From: Furcasterigmium furcatum
Taxonomy: Eukaryota > Ascomycota > Sordariomycetes > Glomerellales > Plectosphaerellaceae
Length of the DNA: 64,000 nt
Direction of reading: 5' to 3'
Assembly: GCA_001599815.1 (NCBI GenBank)
Contig: BCIA01000005.1
Span: 661,088 to 725,087, forward strand
The notes below the pieces were generated by a model. The model was given only the letters and a program-made list of their open reading frames with translations. It was not told the DNA's origin and did no database searches. This document shows positions 33,881-44,800 of this stretch, piece by piece (within the stretch, counting starts at the first letter, position 1; the number at the start of each line of letters is the position of its first letter). A program made the position numbers and the translations under genes.

Positions 33881-35266
33881 CTAATCACTTACAGTCCGCA
33901 GATCCAGCACCACCCGCCCCTGAATCTTGCCAGCCTCCAACTCCTCAAAGATCTGACACGTAATACTTTGTCAGGCGTGCCAGAGCCAAGTAGTCATGAC
34001 AGAGAACTCACCTCGGACAGACTCTCCATCCGCCGCAGCGTGTACTGCGTCTTGATCCTCCCCTGCGCCGCAAGCTCCAGACACTCCTTCATCTCGAGCC
34101 GGTTGCCCGTCTTAGTCGCTGTAGTAGAGACCATTAGCAAGGGGGACAAAAACATCATGACGCCTGTCCCCGGGCGAACCCACCGATGATGCGGTGCTCA
34201 AACGTCACCATGTCCCCAATTCTCGGCACCAGGCCTCCTTCCTTCTCCGGGATCCCCAGGCACGCCAATGTCCCCCTGAACCCGAGCCACGCCATCGCCT
34301 GCCCGTACGCCCTCGAGTTCCCCGCGCACATGAGCACGATCCTCGCCCCGCCGCCGCCCGTCACCTCCCTAATCCTCGTCGCCAGCGCGCCCTCCGTCTC
34401 GAACGCCGCAAAGTCCACAAACTCATCCGCCCCGAGCTCGCGGCACAGCGACTCCTTCGCCGCCGTGTCGACCCCGACCACCCGCCCCCCGAGTACCTTG
34501 GCGTACTGGACGCCCAGGTGCCCGAGCCCGCCCCCCGCGCCCGTGACTACCACCCAGTCTCCGGGGCGTAGGCCCGCCCGCTTCAGGGCAGCGTACACGC
34601 TGACGCCGCCGCACATGAGCGGCGCGGCGGAGGCGAGGTCCAACCCCGGGGGGATGGGGGTCACGTAGCGCGCCGGTGCGAGGCAGTACTCCTGGAACGT
34701 GCCGGGAACGGTGTACCCGGAGATTTGCGTCTTCTCGCACGACGAGTCTCCGCCCTCGACGCACGTGGCTGGGAACAAGGAGTAGGAGTCAGCCGCTGTG
34801 ATGCCACTGGTAGAATGGTGAGTGAGGACGACGTACGGCATGTGAGGCATGCGTCTGCGGCAAATTTGATGCCGACGCGTGACCCGACCTCGGGGCTCGT
34901 CACGCCCTCACCCTGGGCGATGACTTCGCCGGCACCCTCATGTCCGCCGATTTGCCCTGGAGTATCACGGTGTCAGTGTTTGTGTTGTGTGCAAGAGATA
35001 AGTCAAAATCACCTGGCGTGGTCGGCGGTACCGTGGTGAACTGGTTCAGACAAAAGGCGGCATCGGTGTGGCACACGCCGGAGAAGTGCCTACGCCGGCG
35101 ATGAGCACGCATCCGTGATGGAAATCAGCAATAAAGGGGGCTCGTACAATTTCACGACAACCTCGCCGGGCCCGGGGACCGGAATTGGGAGTTCTACCAC
35201 TTCCGTCTGGACGGTGCCGGGGTTCGTGTACACCACGGCCCGGTTGCGCTTCTCGATGACGGCCAT
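33881..35266 (-). CDS. zinc-dependent alcohol dehydrogenase
   Basis: Exons (minus strand) are 35266-35148, 35089-35013, 34956-34837, 34768-34184, 34118-34012 and 33952-33881; the product is 359 residues. It is a medium-chain dehydrogenase oxidising a primary alcohol to an aldehyde with NAD(H). Catalytic zinc ligands lie in SGVCHTD and GGHEGAGEV. The structural zinc lobe has four cysteines (CLTCPTCVEGGDSSC), with the third and fourth joined by splicing. The coenzyme loop is TGAGGGLGHLGVQYAK with an acidic residue (GVD) after strand beta-B, pointing to NAD. It is of yeast ADH1-type length. The last exon is taken to run through a GTAAGT to TAG; that hexamer could instead be a donor to a further short exon. 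The gene is divergent from the aldehyde dehydrogenase with 434 bases between starts. Confidence 0.9.
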
Positions 35267-35700
35267 GATAGTTCTGGGATAAACAGTGGGGTCAAGGTAG
35301 TCCCTGATGAAGAATTTCAAGCTCGGAATACTATTTAGTCTACCTTTTGATGTGCCTGTCCGTAGCCAGGGGTATATAGGATGAGACAAAGGGAGCGTCC
35401 GAGGGACTGACTCGTGGTAGTCTGAATCAGGCATCGTCACGTTGGGACCTCGGCACTACGTAATGGCCAAGATCCATGGATAGCTTTATGCGAGCCTCAT
35501 GACTTTGTGCGGGGATCGCGCGGGACGTTTCGTCTCCGAGAACTAACGGCAGCTGTTCTTGTTACACCAGCATCACCGCGTATATAGCCAGAGTGTCCTG
35601 TCCTCGGACTCGAAATGGGCGTGGAGCTCAGCGCATATCCTTGGAACACCTTTGAAAGCTCCTTATTCTTCATATAATTCTGCAAACACATCCTTCAAAG
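35267..35700. promoter_or_regulatory. shared divergent ADH/ALDH promoter
   Basis: A 434-base head-to-head spacer. TATATAG-type elements occur on each side at matching distance: GTATATAGG at 35372-35380 (minus-strand gene, about 105 bases from its ATG) and TATATAG at 35581-35587 (plus-strand gene, about 115 bases from its ATG). The symmetry suggests co-regulation. Confidence 0.55.
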
Positions 35701-37511
35701 ATGGTGACTTTTGACACATTTGGAAACACCATCGACGGGGTCCAGAAATTTACAGCGTCGACCCGCCATGGCATCAACCCGGCGACCCTCGAGGCCCTTC
35801 CCGCAGTGCCCGTGAGCACCCCAGAAGATGTCGATGCTGCTGTTGCAGCCGCGGCGCGGGGCACGGTGGAATGGGCCAAGTTTCCTATTGACGAGCGCCG
35901 GAATGCCGTCAGTCGCTATGCCGATGCCCTCGCCGCCCAAGCCGATGATTTTGTAGCCATGCTCACTCGTGAGCAGGGAAAACCGGTAGGAGGTGCTCCA
36001 TGGACGGATTTACTGTCAACTCACACTGCTGCAGACCTCTGGCGCCCAGTTTGAGCTCAAGCAGGCCGTGGAATTCCTCAAGGGCCTCGTCAACTTGCCC
36101 CTGAATGACGAGATTCTCGAGGACACCGAAGAGAGGAGAGTCATCACGAGACTTGTCCCCATCGGCGTCGCTGTGGGAATTGTGCCCTGGAACTGTGCGT
36201 GATTCCCCTTGTGCCTCATACTCTTGGCCATTTGCTGACTTTGCCAGTCCCCGTGCTTCTTGGTTCGTATCTGAGCATCTGCCGGCCGTCCCAACCCTGA
36301 CGATATCCAGCCATGTTCAAATTCGGCCCCGCCCTGATCACCGGCAACTCCATCATCATCAAGCCTTCGTTCGTATTTTTTCTTCTCGTGGCGAAATAGG
36401 CTGACTCTTTCCAGGCCCTTCACACCGTATTGCGGCCTCAAGCTGGTGGAACTTGCGCAGCAGTTCTTCCCGCCCGGTGTTGTCCAGGCCCTCAGCGGCG
36501 ACGACAACCTAGGACCCTGGCTGACTGCCCACCCCGGCGTGCAAAAGGTCAGCTTCACGGGTTCGACGGCCACAGGCATTAAGGTGATGCAGAGCTGCGC
36601 CAAGACCCTAAAGCGTGTGACCCTGGAGCTGTATGATCCCTACCCTCGCGCGCGGAGAAGCGGCTGACACGAGACAGGGGCGGCAATGATGCTGCGATTC
36701 TGTGCTCCGACGTGGACATTGCGGCTGTTGCTCCTGCGGTATGTTTGTCGGCATCGTCTTGTGGAATGCACTCTGACCGCGGTCCAGATCACCCACATCG
36801 CGCTCTACAACTCTGGACAGGTGAGAGGAGTAGCCTCAGGTGTCGTGATACGCCCTGCTGACATCCCAGGTCTGCATCACCGTTAAGAGAGTCTACGTTC
36901 ATTCCAGCATCTACAAGGAGTTCCTCGACGCCATGGTCGCCTACGCAAAGACCCTCGTCGTCGGCGACGGCAGCGCGAGCGACACTGCCCTCGGCCCGGT
37001 TCAGAACAAGATGCAATACGAGCGCGTCAAGGGACTCATCGAGTCAATCGAGTCCGAGAATCTTGACGTCGCTTACGCTAAAGGGACGGCCGCCCAGGAC
37101 AATGGGTACTTCATCAACCCCGTCATCGTCGCCAACCCGCCAGATGACGCCAAGATTGTCGTGGAGGAGCCTTTCGGTAAGTTCTCTCTTCTCAGGTCTT
37201 TCGGATAGACAGTAACGGCTGTAGGCCCCGTGTTCCCCGTCATGCAGTGGACGGACGAGGACGAGGTGATCCGCCGCGCCAACAGCACCGACATGGGCCT
37301 TGGCGCGTCGGTCTGGGGCAAGGACCAGGCGCAACTGGACAGGCTGTCGAGGCAGCTCCAAGCCGGGACGGTGTGGCTGAACACGCACATGGAACTGCGC
37401 CCGGATGCCGCGTTTGGCGGCCATAAGCTCAGCGGCGTGGGTACGGAGCTGGGCGTTGACGGGCTCAAGGCGTATTGCAATGTTCAGACTATCCACCAGA
37501 AGAAGGCGTAG
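35701..37511 (+). CDS. aldehyde dehydrogenase, 9 exons
   Basis: Exons 35701-35985, 36035-36194, 36248-36262, 36311-36368, 36415-36630, 36678-36738, 36788-36820, 36870-37176 and 37225-37511 give 473 residues. It is an NAD(P)-dependent ALDH converting an aldehyde to a carboxylic acid. The oxyanion-hole Asn lies in VPWNFPVLL (spread over exons 2 and 3), the nucleotide block is KVSFTGSTATG, the general base Glu is in VTLELGGNDA (across intron 5), and the nucleophilic Cys is in NSGQVCIT (across intron 7). The C-terminal block is EEPFGPVFPVMQW. All eight introns are 46-53 nt, and exon 3 is only 15 nt. Two donors are GTTCGT. The head-to-head position with ADH implies sequential oxidation of the same substrate. 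Confidence 0.9.
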
Positions 37512-38490
37512 GTGGATTACGCATGCATGTGAGATCTTTTAGCATCATAGCCCATGAAGTCTTGTCTTTTGAGTCTTTTCAGACGACTGACCTCCCAGTC
37601 TCTGCTCGTCCAGCCTTGAAACTACTGCAATCATGGCAAGGTTGTCTACTAGGACAACTGTTGTGGGATCAGGGAATTACGAGCGCGTGGTACCAGAGGC
37701 CGGAGAATGGGGAACACATAACCCGATAGTCTTTCCGGGCTCACACTACTTAAAAACCTCCGTCCCCCTTTGCATTTAAATTCCCGTCGGCAATGGAAGC
37801 TCAAGCTCTTGGCATGATCCAATGTGGGAAGCAACCCCAAGATTGTGCTGGGACTCCAATGATGGCATTATCCAGCTCAAACTTTCGGAACAGATCACGG
37901 GCCGTTCCCCGCGGGGAGCTGTCAGCTGATGAAGATCGACAGCCTCGATGTGGGGAGATGCGGGGGGATCACCAGGAACCATGAGTCTCTCTGGGGTACA
38001 TCAGATTCAAGTCAGAGTTGGCTATAAGTACGAACTTAGGAGAAAACAAGTAGTATTAGTCTCAATAAGAGTGCTATTAGTTATGTATTAATTAGTGTTC
38101 TATTATTGAATTAATACTAAGATGATAACGATTGTAACTGTAAATAAGGTAGAAATAAAATGCAACTATAGATATAAGTATCTCAACTACATCCGGAACC
38201 GTCTCAGGCCTTTTGTCCGGAGACCGGATGCCGAAAAGGCCCGCTCGCACTATCTCGGCAACCTCTCCGCAAGCTCGCCGCAAGGGTTCTGGCAAAATCT
38301 CTAATCTACCCGTCGGGCATTGTCCCATTCTTCTCGCCGGCAAATGTCCGTCGTCCGTACGAGGGCTTGGAAACTGCAGGCATGAATCGGCCGTTCGTAT
38401 GACTATATATTCCGCAGAAAGTCTTGACCAGTTGTCTCCAACTTCAGACCCCGTCAGCCTCGCTATCGTCAACATTTCCCAGATATCAAG
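37512..38490. other. interval with an AT-rich island
   Basis: 3' region of ALDH and promoter of the lyase-family gene. About 38020-38190 is strikingly AT-rich (repeated TATTA, ATTAAT and AATAA) against a GC-rich background. No coding signal is seen. Confidence 0.5.
38404..38410 (+). promoter_or_regulatory. TATA box of the lyase-family gene
   Basis: TATATAT 81 bases before the ATG at 38491. Confidence 0.45.
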
Positions 38491-39750
38491 ATGAAATACA
38501 TTCTCCTACTCTTCCTGGCATCGTTGGTCCAGTCCATCGTGCATCCTGGCCTTCTTCATACCGAGGCCGACTTCAACCGCATCAGAGGCCTCGTCAACGC
38601 TCAACGAGAGCCATGGCTTACCGGCTGGAAGAAGCTGACCGAACGCGCGAACCCGAACACGGTTCCTGCAGCAGTTTCAAACATCTGTCGAGGGGCCTCC
38701 TGGTGCAACCCGATGAACCCCCAGGTCTTGTATCGCGAGGCACACGCGGCATACGTCCTTGCCATCTACTGGAAGGTCACCGGCGACACTCGTTATGCCG
38801 ATGCTTCCGCCCGCATCCTCGACGCGTGGGCTAATACCCTCACGCAAATAACCGGCAGCACCGACAGGGTCCTCGTTGCCGGTCTGCAGGGATACCAGCT
38901 GGCCAACGCTGCCGAGATTCTCAGGACGTACCCCGCGTGGACCGGCTTGCCAGGTGTTATCAACATGCTTTCCACCATATTTCTCCCGATGAACGATGAT
39001 TTCTTGCGCAGCCACTTTGGCGCGAACATCAACCATTACTGGGCCAACGTAAGTTCCTGATCCTTCTGATCTACTAGCTCGAGAACTAACACTGATAGTG
39101 GGATCTCTGCAACCTCGCCTCCCTGCATGCTATCGGTGTCGTCAGCGACAACCAAACCGCCATCGACCAAGCCATCAACTACTTCAAAACCGGTGCTGGG
39201 ATGGGCGCGATCAAGAACGCTATTTGGCATGTTCACACGGAGGATGGGAGTGGAAAGCGTCTGGGCCAGGGGCAAGAGTCCGGGAGAGACCAGGGACACT
39301 CTCTGCTCGACTTTGCTCTCCTCGGCGTCCTGGCTCAGCAAGCATACAACCAGGGCGAGGATCTCTTCGCGCTCCACGACAACCTCATTCTGGCCGGGTA
39401 TGTTCCTCCACTAAGACGGTGCCTTCACGGAACTAACACGAGCAAGCGCCGAATACACCTTCAAGTACAACGCCGGCCATGATGTTCCGTTCGAGACCTA
39501 CAACAACCCGGCTCATTGGAATGCCACAGAGATCAGTGCCAGCGGACGTGGAATCTTCAGACCGATTGCTGAGTTGATCTATGCTCACTACAACGACGTC
39601 AAGGGTCTGAACGCCTCCTGGACCGGAGAGTACCGAGACCTTGTTGTCACAGCAGGTGGCGGCGCTGAAGGCGGCGGTGGCCACTATGGCACGTCGAGCG
39701 GTGGTTACGACCAGCTCGGATTTGGAACCGTACTCTTCCGCCGTCCCTAA
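38491..39750 (+). CDS. secreted alginate-lyase-family protein
   Basis: Exons 38491-39048, 39099-39397 and 39447-39750 give 386 residues. A signal peptide is clear (MKYILLLFLASLVQS, cleavage near residue 15), so it is secreted. The body is an alpha/alpha-toroid of the Pfam alginate lyase type: HPGLLHTEADFNRIR at the start, then YREAHAAYVLAIYWKVTGD, ANINHYWANWDLCNLASLHA, GQGQESGRDQGHSLLDFALL, and a C-terminal PFETYNNPAHW block. Such fungal proteins cleave uronic-acid polysaccharides by beta-elimination or are uncharacterised relatives; the substrate is open. The Gly-rich tail AGGGAEGGGGHYGTSSGG precedes the stop. The second acceptor (AGCAAG) is weak but restores frame. Confidence 0.85.
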
Positions 39751-40036
39751 GCCATCGGCATTGGATGGCAAGGAATATGGCCCTTCTTGTGATCTTCGGT
39801 CACATAGCCCGTAAGTTCCGGGTCATGGGGTGATTGCAGCGCCGCAGCAATGATTTGTGCTAGATGGAAGTTGGAGTTCATCCTGTCGATTTGGAGTCAT
39901 GTATTGTTAGCAGCATTGTCTCTATTCAAATTTGAAGTAAAATAGTACATGGAATCCTGTGAGCCTGTCTGCTCAACATGGTGTCGGAACTCGGACACTC
40001 TGCAGCAACCCAGACGTTACCATCCACCTTGCCTAC

Positions 40037-41320
40037 CTAGATACGAAGGCGCACAGAGACAGCTTGCTGATCATCTTCAACTTCCTCGTATATCCTAGCT
40101 TCCCCGGGGAGCCGGGTTTGAGGAGACCAAGCGATTGGCAGTATATCACGTCTCGTGATGTGGGTGTCTCCTCCGGTGATGTGAGAGTTTCCGCCAATGG
40201 AGAAGTTCCCAGAGCCAGTATTTGAAATGCCGGTTCCGTAAAGCGCATGCGTAATATGACCAGCTCCAGATGCAGGATTTCCAATTGCAGCACCCCCAGG
40301 GACTACGCCAGCAGAGGCTGACTCGTCAGCCAGATGCTCGGCATCCAGGTAGGACAACAGTTCCTTCATGGAAGCCGCGGCCGCGGCCGCGGCGAAGTAG
40401 CGCCACTCGTCGTTCTTGTGAGAGTCGGCGTAGTCCGAGATGCCGCGGATGACGATGCAGGGCAATTCGGTCATGGGCCCGGCCGCCTCCATCTCGAAGC
40501 AGAGAACGTCGCCGAGATCGCGGACCCATTCGCGTCTCCGCGCGGCGCTCTTCACAACAGCGTCGCCTGAAGCAATCAGCCCGTAATGGATCTTGGAAGA
40601 TCGGCGCTTTTGTCTGTCCACTATCCTGGATTTATCGCAGTCCGAGCAGGATGGGAGTTGGGAATCATGGGGATAGTCCTCGTGGAAGAGAACGTCAGAC
40701 TCCGGGGGTGGGCGTTTGTACGCGGTGAGGCCTGGTTCGTCGTCGTCGTCGTCGTCGTCATTGCTGTCGTCCTCTTCTTTCTCCTTGTGGAGCATCAACT
40801 CCACATATCTCTTGATCTTGTTTTTGGCGTTGAGATGTTTAGACTGCATCATGCTAACCGCGTTCCGCAGGTGTGTCGGAGGAGGCCACAAGAAGCCCTT
40901 CTGCTGGAACCCGTTGTCCTCGGTGGCCTTGCCCAGATCGTACTGGACAACACCGCCGTACTGGCCTTCCGGCATGCTGATGACAACGTCACCGAGGCGG
41001 ATATCGTGCTTCCCGCCTGGCACGCCTCCCCCGATGCCGACAAGGAAGCGCCACTTGATGGATGGAAATGTCCGCTCCAGGTTGGTAGCAACAGACGCAG
41101 CCGCGCCTTTCCCCTGCTGCCCCGGGAGGCATGCGAGGACGACGTTGTGGCCATGGAGATCGCCGAGTGCGTACATGTTGGGGTCGCCCTTCTTCGACCG
41201 CAGGCGAGGGTGTGGGTGATCGAGCATGTAGAGAACGGCGCTCATCTCGAAACTCATGGCGCAGATGACCGCGACATGGTAATCCTCGTAAGTCCTCTTG
41301 ATTGGGGGTGGATGGGACAT
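40037..41320 (-). CDS. nucleoside-phosphorylase-fold protein with C-terminal amyloid-like motif (putative NLR effector)
   Basis: A 427-residue intronless model. Residues 10-340 form a PNP_UDP-type domain: YHVAVICAMSFEMSAVLYML at the start, FLVGIGGGVPGG, DIRLGDVVISMPEG, GLIASGDAVVKS, VLCFEMEAAGPMTELPC and IRGISDYADSHKNDEW. These are the blocks seen in N-terminal PNP domains of fungal NLRs. An Asp-rich loop (DDSNDDDDDDDEPG) interrupts it. Unlike most fungal homologues it is not fused to NACHT or ankyrin. Instead the C-terminal region has a Gly/Asn-rich stretch, GTGISNTGSGNFSIGGN at residues 362-378, matching the N-terminus of the divergent NLR. A 49-residue tail of ordinary composition follows and may be a mis-annotated exon end. 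Inference: a nucleosidase/phosphorylase death effector triggered by templated assembly. The start MSHPPPIK was chosen because homology begins just after it; the frame is open upstream. Confidence 0.8.
   Translation of the reverse strand: MSHPPPIKRTYEDYHVAVICAMSFEMSAVLYMLDHPHPRLRSKKGDPNMYALGDLHGHNVVLACLPGQQGKGAAASVATNLERTFPSIKWRFLVGIGGGVPGGKHDIRLGDVVISMPEGQYGGVVQYDLGKATEDNGFQQKGFLWPPPTHLRNAVSMMQSKHLNAKNKIKRYVELMLHKEKEEDDSNDDDDDDDEPGLTAYKRPPPESDVLFHEDYPHDSQLPSCSDCDKSRIVDRQKRRSSKIHYGLIASGDAVVKSAARRREWVRDLGDVLCFEMEAAGPMTELPCIVIRGISDYADSHKNDEWRYFAAAAAAASMKELLSYLDAEHLADESASAGVVPGGAAIGNPASGAGHITHALYGTGISNTGSGNFSIGGNSHITGGDTHITRRDILPIAWSPQTRLPGEARIYEEVEDDQQAVSVRLRI
40187..40237 (-). other. amyloid-signalling-like motif, effector copy
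   Basis: It encodes GTGISNTGSGNFSIGGN. It aligns without gaps to the NLR copy (GQGIHHSGPGDFSVRGN), with 9 of 17 identical and 3 conservative positions. Confidence 0.55.
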
Positions 41321-41812
41321 GATTTCGGTCGCTGCGGCCTGCTTCTTGAACGTTTGTGTGTTCAGGTGTGCAGGTTGTGGACTCGTCTGATGTAAATGGT
41401 GCCCAAGTCCTACCATTTGTCTTTCCAGGACGAGTTCCCTCGCAACCAAGCATCGCAAGGCTCTGGAGAGCTTGGCAGGGGGTAAGTTGAAGATAGGCAA
41501 CAGCTCAGCACTGCCACTGCTAACGGGGGGGCCACTTAGGGCGGCTAACGCGTCGAGTGGCTTGCATCCTCCAGTCCTCTCCGCCAACCGCCCATGGCAT
41601 TTGGTGCTTGCCAAGATGCGGTCGCATGTTGTGTAACCATGATGTTGGCAAATCAGGCCTAGGCTTCATTCGGGCGGCAACAGCCACGTCAGGCTGGCTG
41701 GTCAGGCTGGCTCTGCCCCCCCTTTTTCATTTCCATCATCAATGTCTACTCGTCTCGCATCTCTGGAACCGGTCTTTCACTCATCTGAATCGGTCGTGGC
41801 AGTCATCACGAC
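41321..41812. promoter_or_regulatory. divergent promoter of the effector/NLR pair
   Basis: 492 bases between the two start codons. A pyrimidine-rich segment at 41714-41760 precedes the NLR start. Part of the left side is open in the effector frame, so the effector could start further upstream. Confidence 0.45.
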
Positions 41813-44800
41813 ATGGGTACAGCACAGTCGTCAACGTTCCAGGGCCAGGGGATTCACCACTCTGGCCCCGGGGATTTCAGCGTGCGTGGAAATGTCTTCA
41901 TCGGTAGGTGGACCTCACATCCCCGTCTCCCAGCTCGAGTAGCTGACTGAAGACACATATTCAGGCTCAACGGCTTATAATGAGCTTCTTGCCGACCTAC
42001 GCGGGACTGATCCTGAAGGCGACAAGAAACGCATCGAAGCGACAAAAGGAAACCTCTTCAAGGATGCATATGCCTGGATCCTTAGCAACGATGAGTTTCT
42101 TCGCTGGCGCCATGATTCTGACAGCCAACTCCTCTGGATCAAGGGCCACCCAGGGAAGGGGAAGACCATGCTCCTTTGCGGCATCATCGACGAGCTGAGC
42201 AACGCAGTGCCCAGCGCTGTTGCATCACGACCTGCCTTCTTCTTCTGTGAGGCCGCTGACAACCGGCTCAATAGCGCGACAGCCGTGCTCCGGGGTCTTC
42301 TGTGGATGCTCATCTGCCAACATCCTTCCCTCGTCTCCCACGTGCAGGAGAAATACTACGACGCAGGCAAGAGTCTTTTTCAAGACTCTAACGCCTGGTA
42401 CAACCTGTTACCCATACTCGAGAAAATGCTGGATGAACCTATTCTGGAAGGCAAGATCCTGATCATCGACGCCCTCGACGAGTGTGAGAAGGATCTAGAC
42501 AAGCTACTCAGGTTCTTGTCTACTGCATCCCGTGCCAAATGGATCGTGTCAAGCCGCCCCTGGCCGAATATCAAATATTCACTCCAGAAAACGAAAGTTC
42601 AGCTATGCCTCGAATTGAATTCAAGCGTCATTGCCGACGCTGTACACAGGTACATTCACCACAAAGTGGCCCAGCTTGCGGAACACCAGCAGTGGGAGGT
42701 CAGCATTCGGGAAGCCGTTGAGAGACAGATGGGCGACAAAGCAAAAGAAACATTCTTGTGGGTGGCTTTGGTCTGTCAAGAGCTGGACGATCCGGAGCTC
42801 GAGGACTCGGACATCCTCGATGTTCTTGAGACGTTTCCTCCAGGTCTCGATCCGGTCTATCAGCGAATGATTGATACCGTATCCAGGGGTCGACACGCAG
42901 ACCGATCCTCAGAGATACTTGCTCTCACCTCGGTCGCGTATCGTCCCCTGTCAACGAAGGAGCTCATACGTATCATGCAGTCATCTCAATTCGCCAGCAA
43001 GCTGGCATCGCCAGAGAAGATGATTTCATCCTGCGGATCTTTTCTTGCCTTGCGCAACGATACGGTCTTCTTCATTCATCAAACGGCAAGACAATTCCTC
43101 CTCGACAAGGCGTGCGGCCTGATTATGCCGTCAGGTATCGCTCATCAGCACAGTGCCTTGGCAATGACGAGCCTGGAAATGCTGACAGAGACCCTCAAAC
43201 GCGACATGTACGACTTGCGCGCCCCAGCATGCAGTATAGAGAATGTCCAACCGCCAGACCAAGACCTACTAGCGCCTCTGAAATACTCCTGCACCTACTG
43301 GGTTGATCATGTGTTGGACTCCAAGCTTCTGCATGGGGACATCCTGACGCTCCATGGCCCGTTGCAGAAATTCCTGCAGGTCAGCTATCTGTTCTGGTTG
43401 GAGGCTATGAGCCTCTTGCGGAGCATGTCGCCAGCCGTCCTGGCAATGCGAAAGTTGACACATTCGCTGCAGGAAAGTATTTGTTCCTTTCGTATGCGTA
43501 CAAGCTCCCCCTGACGTCTTCGCAGACCGCAGAAACAACAGACTTGGAAGATGTTGTCTATGACGCCCATCGGTTCATTACATATCACAGGCAAACTATC
43601 GAGGAGTTTCCTCTGCAAGTCTACGCATCGGCTCTCGTGTTTTCTCCCGGGGGGAGCTTAACCAGACGTCGTTTCCAACACGAACAACCAGCCTGGCTGA
43701 CGGGAAATCCCCGCACGGACATCAACTGGAGCAGGTGCGAGCAAGTCTTTGCATTTCCAAATCCCCGTTTGGTGGTCATGTCTCCAGACGGCAGGCGAAT
43801 TGCCGCGGGGTCCGAATATGGCGTGGTACGCATTTGGGACACGGAGACAGGCGAGTGTCTGCCAGACCTTCAGGACGCCAGCGTCCCTGTCGAAGGATGG
43901 CTTCGAGCCCTAGCAATCACATTTTCACCCGACGGCAAGCGGGTACGCGCGGCTTTCAACGACGGAAGAGTGCGAGAATGGGACGTCTCAACAGGTTCGA
44001 ACCTACACGAGTTCCAGCCAACAACTCGCTTTGAGCCCGGCAGGGTCGCATTCGCAACCAACTTCAATCATGTTGCCGCGATCAGTGACGACTGCGCGTC
44101 CCTTCAGATATGGGACACAAGATTGGACGGAAGCAAACCGAGTGTCCAGACCTTGCGAGGCAACGAAATCCAGCTCCTCGGCGGCATCAACACAGTTTCT
44201 TTTGCTCCAAACTGCAGGCACGTAGCTATGGGATGCGGGTTTGAACGAAGTAACATATTGATATGGGACCTCTTGACTGGCAAGCGTCGGAAGATACTTG
44301 CCAGTTACTACAGGAACTCTTTCTCCCACATCGTGTTTTCGCCGGACAGCGAACAGTTAGCCTCCTCGACCATGTACAGAGCCGCCGTGGTCTTGTGGGA
44401 TGCTGTAACTGGCACTCAACTTCGCACTCTTGACGGCCACAAAAACCCGGTTAGTTCGGTGTCCTACTCGAAGAACGGAGAGCGCTTGGCAACGGGAGCG
44501 AGAAACGACACCATCCGGATTTGGGATCCGAGCACCGGTGCGTGTGTCCAGATTATTGACGGCGCGGGCTCCATTTCTTCGGTCGCTCTGTCACATGATG
44601 GCCAGCACGTTGCATCGTGCTGCGAAGGCAACGTGGTACAAGTCTGGGAAGTGGGGGTGCATCAACAGTCTCTCATGCCTCAGGGGCACAGACATGAAGT
44701 CGAGGAAATATGTCCTTCGCTTGATGGCAACATGGTAACCTCGGGATCTCAGGATAGAACGTGTGGGTTATGGGATGACCATCCGGAGGAGCGCCTGAGA

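Noticed and set aside
40735..40760. GTC/GAC repeat as a non-coding microsatellite
   Set aside because: It is the Asp-rich loop of the PNP-fold protein and in frame.
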